Assembly: GCF_001649575.2 (NCBI RefSeq)
Contig: NC_051431.1
Span: 23,396,393 to 23,460,392 of the forward strand
Origin: Kryptolebias marmoratus
Lineage: Eukaryota > Chordata > Actinopteri > Cyprinodontiformes > Rivulidae
Reading direction: 5' to 3'
DNA: 64,000 nucleotides
Position 1 is the first letter of the stretch, and the number at the start of each line of letters is the position of its first letter. This document shows, piece after piece, positions 47,824-59,300 of the stretch. The position numbers and the translations under genes are program-made. Under the pieces are notes generated by a model. The model searched no databases. It was not told where the DNA came from and saw only the letters and a list, made by a program, of their open reading frames with translations.

Positions 47824-50018
47824 TGAGAGTAGTCAACATGAGGGAATTACATTTACTCATGTTACTGTATTTAAGTATAAATTTTGTGTATTTTTTACTT
47901 TTTAAAATGTTATTTAAATCTATACCTTTACTTGAGTATGTTTTATTTCAAGTACTGTACTTAGTTACATTTAAAACGTGAATGGAAACATGTGAATTAA
48001 AATCTGTAGGAGGAAAACAAAAGTGCACTATAATGCCTGAAGTGACTGGGTCTGTTCCTTACTTGTTAGCCAGTGTATTATCCAGCTAGTAGTGATGATG
48101 AGCCATGAAGGGGCAGTTTCTCCGTTAAACCCGACTCTGCAGGCTGCTTCATCCACCAGCGTGGAGCAAAACACAGCTAAAACTCCACCGGGACTTCTGT
48201 TCAAGACAAACTAAAAAATAATGAATAAAATTAATATTATGAATAAATAATTTCCTAGAACTCATGACTATGTTTAAGAGACCCTCTGGCTTTGAGCTGA
48301 AAGAAGGAAGCTGCTTCATTCTGTTAGCTCACAGAGACTCAGACCTGCAGCCTGTGGTGGTGAGTTTCAAACACATTTGTTTGTTTTAAAACAAGGCTTT
48401 TATAGTTTAATAAGAAGCTTTGTAAAAGAAATTGTCAAACATCAGTGCCTGATGGTGCTAATGTAGGTTAGCTCTGTAGTAGCTGGTAGGCTAACTAGCT
48501 ATTAATTATGCTAATTCTATAACATGATGTGATTATTAAAAAATGAGCATCATCAACTCCCAAACTCACATCTGAAAACATGTCACAGAATTAATGTGAG
48601 TTAAATAAAACATACAGCATGATGCAAAAATAATACCAAATTTACTGAGAATAAATACAAATGATTTAGTTTTTGATAACTGTAATCATGGTCTTCTTAT
48701 CTCAGTAGGTCAGCTATATTCACATATCAGCTGATTATTCACTCCAAGTCAGTTTTTTAAATTATTATTATTTTAATTACGTTGGAAAATGATGTCCCAG
48801 TGAAAGTCTAGCCATTAAAGTTTAAATACATATTTATTTATTACAAGTCTTATCCAACCAGCAGCTATCTGAATGCTAACGTGATAGTTCTGTTTTTGAA
48901 GAGATCATTTAAATGTGGTTCTGATAATAAAGTTTTGTATGTTACACACTTTTTTTGTACACATTTTTTTTAATCTGCAAAGTGTCAGTGTTTTTAATTT
49001 TTTCTAGCATTTTTTTCATATTTGCTGAAAGTTCTCTGAGTTAATAAAAAAAAAAAGATCTGGTCAAATGGAATGATTTTATCTACATTTCAAATCCATA
49101 GGTTACTTTTCATAGATTAAGTGATAAAACTTAAATATATCCCTGAATAAATATTGTGTTGTGGTTAAATTTTAAAATAAACCACCAATATTTTATCAAA
49201 TTCTAAATGTGAAGCACAGAGGGAGTTAAAATTTTCTGATTTTTCTATTTGGGATATCATTAAGAAAAGAACCAGTCCACAGACAGAGTTTCTCTCTGAC
49301 AATTTAGTATGAAACTGAACTCATCACCTGCTCTGGAGTTCAGTCTTTGTTCAGTCTTTTGTTACCATGGTGATCTAACAAGGCTCAGAGAACTCCTCTC
49401 AAACTTTCAGGTCATCATAGCAGCTAAACTGTTAACCTCACCTGAACTCATAGTCCAGCCCTCTGGTAATCCACCTACAAGGTATCAGGACCTCATGACA
49501 CCTAAGCATCTTTTTCATAGAAGTAAGACATATATTCCTGCCTTCTACTGTTTTAAAAATGTAATGTTTATATATTCTTATATTTCTGTAAGCAAGAACT
49601 GTATCAGTTTTTTCTACCAGCTGCTTCGTGTTTTGTTCAAAGTGCTTTGTTACCACCGTGGGATGGTCTGCACTGAAATGACAATTTATTCCTCTATGTG
49701 TTTTAAATATTTTGTGTGGACAGTTTTTATTTCGTAATCGCAAAAATCAATCATGAGGCTTTTTCTTTAAGAGCTCATTTAAGAAAAAAGCAATCCTTCT
49801 TTCCTTTTTGTACAGCAGGAGAGACGCCTTCTGCTGTAAAAAAAAAAAAATACAGTAACTAAGCAACCTTTACTCAAACTAAATTTTTAATAACTTACTT
49901 TTTACATGTACTTGAGTTGATTTGTATACACATTACTTAACTTGTGCTTGAGTAATATTCCAACAGAGTAATTGTACTTTTACTTGAGTACATTATTTTA
50001 GTACTCTTTCCACCTCTA
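47824..50018. mobile_element. Tol2-like hAT element, about 2.2 kb, degenerate
   Basis: The right end is AGTACTCTTTCCACCTCTAG (reverse: CTAGAGGTGGAAAGAGTACT), preceded by repeated ACTTGAGTA/AGTACTTTTACTTGAGT-type words from 49880 on. The left end carries TTACATTTACTCATGTTACT, TTTACTTGAGTATG and TTTCAAGTACTGTACTTAGT (47840-47970). Such paired 'TACTTGAGTA' termini are the hallmark of Tol2-like fish hAT elements. No transposase domain survives inside. One exon-like frame (48270-48359, 30 codons from ATG to a GTG|GTGAGT donor) may be a relic of a first coding exon. The frame at 49309-49737 shows no hAT features. The left terminus is eroded, so the start is approximate and no 8-bp duplication could be confirmed. 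Confidence 0.65.
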
Positions 50019-50199
50019 GTTAACTCCTCGGCAACAAAAAAATATCACAAGGATTTATACATTCTTGATATAGGGATTAAAAGTTTTTGCCTTTAAAGCT
50101 CAAAATTCAAACCTGTCTGCAAATATCACACCCTACGACCTTTAAACAAAAGCAAAGCCCTAGATGTCTATAACGTCTCAATACAGATGCAGAGTTAAT

Positions 50200-50480
50200 T
50201 AAATGCCAGCTATCTGGCATGGCTTTTCTCTGGCCTCCTCATTAACCTTCCTTGTTCAGTCTGTCAGAGGAAGTGCCCTTTTCACAACTCACTCATGGTC
50301 TCAAAGGGCTTTCTTTTAAGTGAATAAGGTAATGCGAAGCCCGATCACAGTGCTTTTATCAATTGTTTGGTTGATGTAATATGAGTGATTTTATCATGCC
50401 TTGACTTTCAAATAGTTTTTAATTTGTGTGGGACCCTGAAGCAAGACGTGTCTTATTAAACACACTGACCTGTTGACTTA
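50200..50480. promoter_or_regulatory. Candidate conserved noncoding element
   Basis: GAGTTAATTAAATGCCAGC, CTCATTAACCTTCC and TTATCAATTGTTTGGTTGAT occur in repeat-free sequence between the hAT element and family B copy 2. Texture-based call. Confidence 0.3.
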
Positions 50481-50794
50481 AGGTTCAGCATGTCAGCCTG
50501 CCAAAATATTCATGTGATTACATTGTGGAAGAGGTATACTTAAACAAATCTGGCTGACCATTTTGTGTCATCGTGTTTCATTTGAATAAAGGCACAATTG
50601 TTTTCCACTGGCTGCTTGAGTTCAAATAATCAGTTTGGATTATTATCATTATAATCAAATCAAGAATTGATTTTATTTTTGACCTTAAAGCTATTTTCTT
50701 ATTATAAACAGCTCATAGGAGCCAAATAACCTGCAAACTGTTGTAAATGCTTTCTTGCAAACTGTCATCATCATTGTTCAAGGCCTAAGGTTAG

Positions 50795-51415
50795 GTCCCC
50801 TTCACACTGGATGACGACCATGCTATTATGATAATGATGATGATATGATAAAAATAGAAAGAAAGAAAAAAGCCAGAAATAACCCAGCCAGAACATTGAT
50901 TGTCTTTGCAGGGTCTTTCCTAAGTTTATTAGTTCATATTAAAAACACAATGGGATCCCTATTACTCATGAGCATACTTGAGAATACACAAAACCTCCAT
51001 AAAAAGACTGTGGTGGTTCATCATGATGTGAAAGTATATGGCGGTCCTGGGGGGTAACGTGGTGGTAGTGATGAAAGCATATCCATAGCATGCAGCCTGT
51101 ATGTATAGGCATAGCTTGCTTGTTGACAGTTTACAACAGTCCTGGCCACTGTGGCCTCATGTCAAGGCTAAGACAGTGGTCACGACAAGGAAATAGAATA
51201 GAAACAACCTAGTGTGGATATGATACTTTTAGTTGCAACCTGACGGGGTCCAAGACAGTCACGCTAAGGCTGGTGTATAGAGTGTTATGAGGGTGCAGGG
51301 AAGTGTCTCGAAGACATTAACGTTGCAGATGAAACAAAGTTAATCAATTGTAAAAGTGTAGCAGTGTCACACTGAAAGAGCTTTTCCAAATTTGCTGCTA
51401 TCTCTGATTAGGATC
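50795..51415 (+). repeat. Unclassified dispersed repeat, family B copy 2
   Basis: Counterpart of 37625-38110: CCCCTTCACACTGGATGACG, GATTGTCTTTGCAGGGTCTT, GAGGGTGCAGGGAAGTGTCT, GTAGCAGTGTCA and TTTCCAAATTTGCTGCTATC occur in the same order and orientation. The middle is longer than in copy 1. No coding domain is seen. Confidence 0.6.
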
Positions 51416-52582
51416 TCTGTGTCTGCATCATATGATTGCTTTTTCATTCAAGTATGTAAAAAGCTGTCTTTCCTTGCACTAGTTGTTGGTTTTAATTGTT
51501 CAATGAAGGGTACGTGACCTTGCCGAAGAACGAGTCTGTTCTAAAGTTCTTTCTTTCCAAACAACCTGTCATTTTACCTGCATTGTGCCAAGACAGTGCC
51601 TTCTTCACGTCTCAGCACCTGTTCATAAAACGGCAGAGATCTGTCACAGACCTTTCCTCACTGAAGCATGAAATCAGCAGCAGCAGACAGGCGACACTGC
51701 CATCGATAGCAGTTGTCTGTCTCTTTGAGAGTCCCCATGGGGGAGCTGCAATGAGAAGTGGGAGAAGTTGAAAGGATATACTTGTTGAAAGAGGACACTG
51801 GACAGGCATTTGGGCTCCAGTGTGCACAGGAAATGAAGCCGTCTCCATCTCATGGGTTGTTCATCTTGAGGTAGCATGTCACATATAGTTCAGGCAGAGG
51901 AAATTGCTCTAACTTTTACAACAGCAGAATTTCTCTAGATTAAATTATTTTACATTTAAAGGTGTAATATAACTTTGTGTGTGTGTGCGCTGTAGGTAGT
52001 TCTGGAAAAGAGTGCCAGAGGCAAGGGAGTCTAACCTCTGCTTACACTGCTGGTATACAACACTGAATACTTGATAACAGAGTCCCAATGTGAATGTGTG
52101 TACTTTTAGACATGTTACCGATGCATAACATTTTTAAGTCCTACAAAAAATCCCCTATCCCCTTAGATGCAACTTTAAAGTATATGAAGTACTTTTCTTT
52201 GCTTTATCTAAAATGATTTGATACACCTGACTGACAAAAATGTTCTGGTTTATTTTTCCTTCCAATCCAAGGGGCACTGGGATCTGGAGTTTGATTGTGA
52301 TTGATGCTTTTAGAAAACTGTTTTTGAAATTACCGAAAGTGTTGCTAGGGTTAGTGATATATCTAAAAGATGGTGTGATGCCGATGATACTGAAAGTAAT
52401 TTTATTGCTTGTGTTTTTTTGTTTTGTTTGTTTGTTTTTGTTTTGTTTTGTTTTTTGTTGCTGTGATAAAAAATGTTGAAGATGCTGAACAACCTTGAAG
52501 TTAAACTGAAATGCTTTCTCTCCAACCAAAATCCCTGTAGTGTTATAAGAAAGGGTGCAGTTTTATAAAAAAAAAAAAAAAC
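51416..52582. other. Intergenic, nothing recognised
   Basis: Contains a T/G-rich low-complexity tract (52415-52460). Frames at 51496-51877 on both strands are not supported as genes. Confidence 0.4.
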
Positions 52583-52815
52583 TAGAAGCACTCAGAGAGC
52601 GCAAACCTCTTCCAAGGTCAAAGGGTCATTGTAAGATCCAAATCATCATCCAGATCACCACCAAAATTTATTCACTTGATTTTTTATGAACCAACATTTC
52701 CTGAAAATGTCATCAGAAATCTGTTTATTCTGTTTTTTAATAATCTTGCTAACAAACAGACAAACCAAGCAACACTGCAGAAAACATAACCTCCTTGGCA
52801 GAGGTAATAATAATC
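52583..52815 (+). mobile_element. MITE-like repeat with palindromic ends
   Basis: ACCTCTTCCAAGG at 52605-52617 and CCTTGGCAGAGGT at 52793-52805 are inverted with one mismatch. Between them lie the fish-repeat words GATCACCACCAAAATTTATT, ACATTTCCTGAAAATGTCAT and CTTGCTAACAAACAGACAAA. The right end runs into (TAA)n. It is non-coding and its superfamily is not established. Confidence 0.6.
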
Positions 52816-53149
52816 ATCAATGGAATGATTTTTTTTCATTTGCACTTTGCATACTTGAGGAATTGTTGGTATATTTTCACTGAATAATCACTCTAAGTTA
52901 TTATTTTAGCTAACAAAGCTCTATTTTCTTTTTTTTTCTTTATGGTCTCTTCTGGGCATCTTGTGTTTCTGCCCTTGTGAATCATACACTGCGCACCACT
53001 CGCAACAGGTAAGACAAGTCTTTCTATTAAATTTGTGCAAACTGCACATGTCCCCTACACGGCCGTCTAGGAATGATAAACCCAAGTGTGAATTAGTTTG
53101 CGTCATTGACATGAGAATATAGCTAACTGTGAACTTATATTTGCATAAT
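52816..53149. other. Unassigned sequence leading into a candidate element
   Basis: A T/C-rich start, then GC-richer DNA (CTACACGGCCGTCTAGG near 53056). It may belong with the next block. Confidence 0.3.
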
Positions 53150-53290
53150 CAATGTGTGTGCTCATTGAATATTCATATGCTGCTGAAAACAATTCTCAGA
53201 CTTTCAGACAGAGATTGCTGTCACAGCCCGTGAATCACGGAGCAATTTTAGCTCTTGAATTGCACTGTAATCAGTGCAGCCTCCAGCCAT
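53150..53290. promoter_or_regulatory. Candidate conserved noncoding element
   Basis: ATTTGCATAATCAATG (octamer-like, just upstream at about 53140-53155), TTGAATATTCATATGC, and the palindrome CCGTGA-A-TCACGG at 53228-53240 lie in repeat-free DNA. Confidence 0.35.
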
Positions 53291-54619
53291 CTCTTATGAA
53301 CAAAGACTGACAGGCACACACATACATACACACTGCATTAGCACACACTCGAAGAACTTCATGATCAGTGAGGTCTCTTTTAGACCCAAGGACAGCTTTC
53401 AGAAAATCCCAGTGAAGAGTTTGTTGCTTGATGTGTCACAAGCTATCACTTCAGTTGCTCTCCACTCAAATCTCTCTTCTAAGGACTAGACCTAATAAAC
53501 CTAGTGGACAGAGACAAGCCTGAAGTGCCATGCTGTATCCATCCATGTAGTCCGTTCAACTCACTCTCACTTGTGACCCAGGGATTCTTCAAAGAGGTGA
53601 AAGTAAAAGTGTTTATCTCCTAAAACCAATAGTCAAGAGTACAAACCTGAGCAGAAGCGCAGGAAATTAAATGGTGTCTGACAATTTATTTTGCCCATCA
53701 CAAAGAAGTTAGAAGTATGGTCACTTCTTGTTAATACTGAAAAATGTTGAAATCTTCAAACCTCTTCTTCATAATATTTTAATGTAACAAATAATGTGAC
53801 AACCATAAAAGACAATAGTTTTATTCTCAACTAGTTGGGAACAGGGAAGCACCAACACGTGTCTGCATAATACCACTTCTCTTTTATGTTAAATTAAATT
53901 ACACTGCTTTAAATTAGAAATATTGTAGAATATCATAAAGATTCACTTCCAGAGTAGTGACTGGAATGACCCATAGGTTAACAGTTCATTTAATTAAATT
54001 ACAAACCATGTTTGCAGAACTGATTAGTTTTCAGAACCCTGAATGATATAAACTTACAGTCACTAATCCACATAAAAATGTCAATTACATTCATTCAACT
54101 CAGGAATACTAGTGAATGAACTCCTGCTTTTCCACACTAAAGTGTTAAGTGAATCACTTGCATTGGCTCCCAAGTACGTCAGTTCATTCAGTTAAGTCAT
54201 TCTTTTTTTGAGGTTTCCTATCCCATTTTATTTGTCTTTACTTTTTTATTTTTGTAAAAACTACTGGTACATTTATCAGAAGGAGTGACTAGTATGAGAG
54301 CTTTCCCATTCCTCTGCCTCACAGATGCCAGTGTTTCTGTTAAAAAGAAAGAATGAATGAATGAACCTTCTTTGATAGCTGTTACATAATTAAATCTGCT
54401 TAGTCTGTCAAGTTTAACTTTCATAGCACATGCTTTACTTGTGACTGCACAATTTGATCCACTGTGCCGTGGATCAAATGGATACCACCTGTAGAATCCC
54501 AACATCTTAAATTGTCAAAGTAGTTAAGATCACGACTCTGCCTTTATAATTGTTTATATTTTCAATGTGTGCAGTTAAATGCTTCACAAATTGAACATTT
54601 CATGAAGGGCTGATTAAGT
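53291..54619. other. Intergenic; short hairpin at 54452-54479
   Basis: ATTTGATCCAC (54452-54462), loop TGTGCC, GTGGATCAAAT (54469-54479) form an 11-bp perfect stem. Otherwise AT-rich with no recognised gene. Confidence 0.5.
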
Positions 54620-55080
54620 GGAGAAATGACCAAATCACTGCTGAGAATGGAAGACTAGGGATGTGGTCCCTATTTTTAGGAAAGGGGACAGGAGAGTGTT
54701 CCAGCTTCCCTAAGAAAGTTTACATCTTGGTGTTGGAAAATAGGCTCTAAAAGATTGTTAAACTTTGGAATTGGGTGCCTGCCACTGGTCCTCCACATCA
54801 AAAGTAGTCAGCTGATGTGGTTCGGGCATCTGATTATATCTTCTTAACACCTCCCTCTGGAGGTTGTCCTGGCAGATGAGAGAAAATCCTGGGCCAGACC
54901 AAGAACTGGTTAAGAGATTGTATATTCCCTTTTGACCTGGGAACATTGTGGGATAGTCCAGGCTGAGCCGGAAAGTGTGACTGGTGAGAAGAATGTCTTG
55001 GTTTTCTTTATGGATGTGCTGCATCTATGACCTGGCCATGGGCAAGAGGAAGAAAATGCATGGATGGATGGATGGATGAT
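54620..55080 (+). pseudogene. LINE 3' end with (ATGG)n tail, internally deleted
   Basis: An upstream piece (GAGTGTTCCAGCTTCCCTAA, AAGTTTACATCTTGGTGTTG) corresponds to the reverse transcriptase region. It jumps near 54765 to the C-terminal part CACATCAAAAGTAGTCAGCT, GTGGTTCGGGCATCTG (the L/M-W-F-G-H-L word), and ends GCATGGATGGATGGATGGAT at 55058-55079. This is a very common fish non-LTR family with an ATGG tail, Rex3/RTE-like by tail, though the clade is uncertain. It is non-coding and inactive. Confidence 0.75.
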
Positions 55081-55489
55081 AGGGGTGAGAATCTTTAGGT
55101 GCCCGCTAATTTGTTTAAACTATGACTCCAAGGGCTGCAATACCATTATACCATTATAAAAACCTAACAAAATTCTGAGCACAGGATCTCTCAGACCTAA
55201 AAGAAACAAAGTGTTTGCTCTTTGCTGCAGTGTAAAACCGTTTTCATTTAAACAAGATTATGAAAACTAAATTTAAAAAAAAGTTGTCAAAATATTGAGC
55301 AAGTGATGTAAGATTCAGTGGCAATGGATGTTCACACATCGCTTAGCGCTATCTTAACATTAAGAAACAACAAATCTGTTTAAAAAATGTTCTGATGCTA
55401 ATGTTAGGATTTAGCTGTCATATTGTATATTTCTGATGAGCGATTTAATGATCCTTCAGATGGTATTTTCAATAACAATCTTTTCTGAT
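55081..55489. other. Intergenic, nothing recognised
   Basis: AT-rich spacer between two LINE fragments. Confidence 0.4.
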
Positions 55490-56345
55490 ATTATTTATAT
55501 AGCACCAAGTTACAACAAAAGTCATCCCAGGGCACTATACAAAAACATTAACATACATTATAAAAGCCAATTAGTAAAAGGTATTGATCTAGGGAAGCCA
55601 GCAGATTGCATCGAACCTTAGCTTTGTCGCTGTTTCCCATCCTGAGCAACCATATTTGCAATAGTGGAAAGGAAAAACTCCCTTTTAACAGGAAGAAACC
55701 TCCAGCAGAACCAGGCTCAGGGCAAGCAGCCATCTGAGTCGACCAGCTAGGGTTTGAGAGGATAAGAAAGAGACACAGATAATATTAGAATGACTCGTCC
55801 ATGCCTAGTTTCTATTGGAAGAAAGACAAATAAAAACACATGATAGAGATAATTGCAAATACAAACATGAACACCTAAGGCTTAGAGCAAGTAAAGACAG
55901 CAGCAGAGTAAGGAAATGTGGTCAGTTTGTCTTCCAGCAATCTAAGCCTTTAGCAGCATAACTAAAGGATAGCTCAGGAAACCCAAGCCAACCCTAACTA
56001 TAGGATTTATCAAAAAGGACAGTGTTGAGTCTAATCTTAAAAGTAGACAGGGTGTCAACCTCAGACAGAAATTGGAAGTTGGTTCCACAAGAGATGAGCC
56101 TGACAACTGAAAGCTCTGCCTTCTGTTCTACTTTGAGACACTCTAAGAACCACAAATACACCTGCAGTCTGAGAATGAAGTGCTCTGTTAGGAAATTATG
56201 AAACAATAAGATTTTTAATATAGATGGAACTTGGTTGTTGAGAGCTTTTTATGCCAGAAGTAAGATTTTAATTTATACTCTTAATTTGACAAAGAGCCAA
56301 TGGAGATATGCTAAAACTGGCAAAATGTGATTTCTCCTTCGAACT
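55490..56345 (-). pseudogene. L2/CR1-group LINE, C-terminal ORF remnant plus 3' UTR
   Basis: Read on the minus strand, it begins near ATCTCCATTGGCTCTTTGTC (decayed LHWLP word), continues with GCACTTCATTCTCAGACTGC, and keeps the typical end of these polymerases: DTLSTFKIRLNTVLFDKSYS, stop (just above 55994). The conserved L-W-N-x-L-P word upstream is corrupted. The 3' UTR follows, with GGCTGCTTGCCCTGAGCC, GAGGTTTCTTCCTGTTAAAA and GGGAGTTTTTCCTTTCC, then the terminal GGTGCTATATAAATAA at about 55490-55507. Such elements target-prime reverse transcription from this tail. The copy is 5'-truncated and dead. Confidence 0.85.
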
Positions 56346-59300
56346 CTTGGATAGAAACTGTTAGAAAATACAGCCATCTTTATAACTATTCCAGCAAAAC
56401 ATAAACCAATTAACTTAAAAATATCATGCGAAAACACAGAGGGCTCTTTGTGGCTGTGACTGTCTCAGTCTGTTTATTAAATACATCCGGTCATGGTAGG
56501 GAAAGCAAATTTCTGTACATGGACAGGAGAGTTGAAAAGCCAGTAGGAAGTAACCCGTTTTAACACTATAGGAGAACGGACAAGCTTCCTGCGAGTTCTT
56601 CTCCAGGTGTCTTGTGTACTATGAAAGATGTGTATGAAAATGCATGGCTCACCTCAAACCAACTTTTTATGGAGTATGCTGGAGCCTTTAACCTTAGCAC
56701 TATGCTTACTCTGAACTGTTGCTCCAGCTACCAGCAGGCAGAACAAGAAGTGACACAATATGCCTTACCACAAACATCAGCACGTAAAGATAGAAATGGA
56801 GATAATTTGCATTGCTTTCCTGGAAACATATCTTGTTTATTTATGAGATCTTCATGGAAGACAAGAAACGTGTGTCTTAGTTTTTATTATTGCCAGCATT
56901 TATGACCACTTATCTTTCTCGTGTGAGCAATCATGAAATAGCTGGGATGAGTGGTGCTGATGTAAGGGTCATTAGTTTTGTGTTATTATCAGCAACAATG
57001 ATAATGAATCCCTGACTCCTAAACATCACTGATTCATTCTGGCATACTAGTTATAATGATATAAACAGTATGACAAAAGATGTTGGCACAGCAGTGCCTC
57101 AGACGTTTGTCTCTCCCACATTGCAGTATTTATTAGAACACAGCCATCTAACTCCTGGTTACGTTTATATATGGCTACACTGACTCTTCTGATCATAAAC
57201 TGCAAATTGTGCCTCTTCACACCTGAAAGGCACACAACTATATCAGCCTGATGAGTAAACCAGTGTAAAAAGATACTCCTTTGACACTGTCAAGTTATCA
57301 AGTGTACATTTAAAACAACAACCATTAACCAAGTGCAGTGCATAAAAACAAAAAAAAAAATTACAGACTACTGTGTGACAAATCTGGATCAAACTTGTTC
57401 ATTTTGACCTGCATATTTGGCTATTCGGTATTTGGAAATGGGCTGGTTTATTTCCTAGGCAGAGTCTTCTTGCTGGACTAAGTGTTCTGCGCTCCGTCTT
57501 CATGCTTGTACACAAATCTACTTTTCTGTCCATGTGTCTGCTCGCCAACGAATGCACGAGTAGGTAGTGGAGGTGTTTTGCATCCAGAGCAGAGCTGTTC
57601 ATTTAGATAAGAGCAGAAGCATATTTGGGACGTGAATTAGAGGATTAGGGCCACGGCCCACAGATCAGCCAGCAGCCTGGGATTTTTGGTCTGTCGGGGG
57701 AATTTAGTGGGAAAACTGGGACTAATCCTGTTTGTAGAAAGTCACAGGTAGAAGGATGAAGGCTTGTTGTGTTGCCAGCATCAACCTGCACACAGTCACG
57801 GTGCATGGGATGGTGTTTTTTTGGGAATTTCAGAAATACTAGAAGGATTTGAGATGGGGGACACACAATTGACCTTCAGCAAACACACAAACACAGTCTG
57901 ACACGCATGGGCACAAACCATGAGAGACTATTGCATTACACACCTATTTATTCATTCAGAGTGTGCCTTGTGAGATCAGAGAGTCTGTGATTGTCACTTT
58001 CTTGCTTCTTTGAGTCAACAGAAAACTGTTTGTCACACTCACACAAACTCATCTTTGCCTTTTCAATTTGTGAAACTGACTTTTCTTTTAAAGGGTACAT
58101 CTGTACTTTATTTGTTAAGTTGTCTCATTTACCTAGTTTTAGTGTTTATGGCATATGAGTTGCTTGTTACACCACCAAGAGCTTTTACAGAAAGCACTAA
58201 CAACTATTTATTTAGTGTTTATTATTTTAGTGGCATTGACTGTTGATTTTGTTCAAATTAAATGGATTCTGGGCTTAGCCAAAGGATGAGACGAATCAAA
58301 AAAAAACCTTCCAGTAAAATAAAAGTTGATCTTTTCAAAGATAAACCATGACTTTACTCATAAAGGTCAATTGAGTTCTCAGTAAGATTAGACTTGAATA
58401 AAGAGGGATTTTTATGAAATTACTTTGCATCAGTGGTGTGATTGTTCACATATGTAGATGATAGAAATCTCAATTTATTGTCAGACTATATTGGAGTTCT
58501 CAAAAGGAATTCAAGGCAAGGAGGTTTTATTTATGAGTGACATATATGCAAGTAGAAGAAGTTAGAGTTTAGAGTTTTGACATTTGACTCATCTCTTTAC
58601 CTTTGAATTTTACCATTGTATCTGACATTTGCAAGTCACACAGTTGTTAACTCCTTGGCAAATGTAAAACTGCCTTTTCACTTAAATAATAGGAATAAAG
58701 TGAAAATTTAAATAATTTTCATCTTTCTTTTCTAAAAAATTCAGAACAGAAACCAAGATCCTGATAAGAAAGGGTGAAATTTTGTCATAAAATATTAGTA
58801 GTCTGTTCAGAAATATCAATGACCAGATCTTCTGCAGAGGTGGTGGAAACTTAATGATCATATTCTCAATGTCCAGTAACCAACACTAAAGAAGGCAAAA
58901 CAAGGCTACACAATGTCTGTTATTACTCATTATACTAAGCTGAACAAATAGATATCAGAAACCTAAACATATCAGGGGATATCTAGGAACATCTGGGCAT
59001 ATTACATATTACATATTATATGCTACATAGGAGGAAAAAAATGAAAACAAATATAAATTGTTCTAAGCACAAATTCAAAATCTCTGTTTTTATTGTGAAA
59101 CCTCAGCTTGTTGTGCTTTATTTTGAAGGTAAGTGGGCATTCACTTCAGCAGCCATTGTGTGTGCACTAGCAAAGTTAGAAAACTCTCCACTCGGAAGAA
59201 GAGTTTGTGAGAGATTTAGGATGTAAACTCATGTCAGCGCACTGTAAAAACTACAGACGCAAGTTTTTTAACAAGTTCTTACGGAAGTCAGTAGCAAAGC

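Noticed and set aside
49309..49743. 142- and 101-codon frames on opposite strands
   Set aside because: They are inside the hAT element but show no hAT transposase, BED-finger or dimerisation features.
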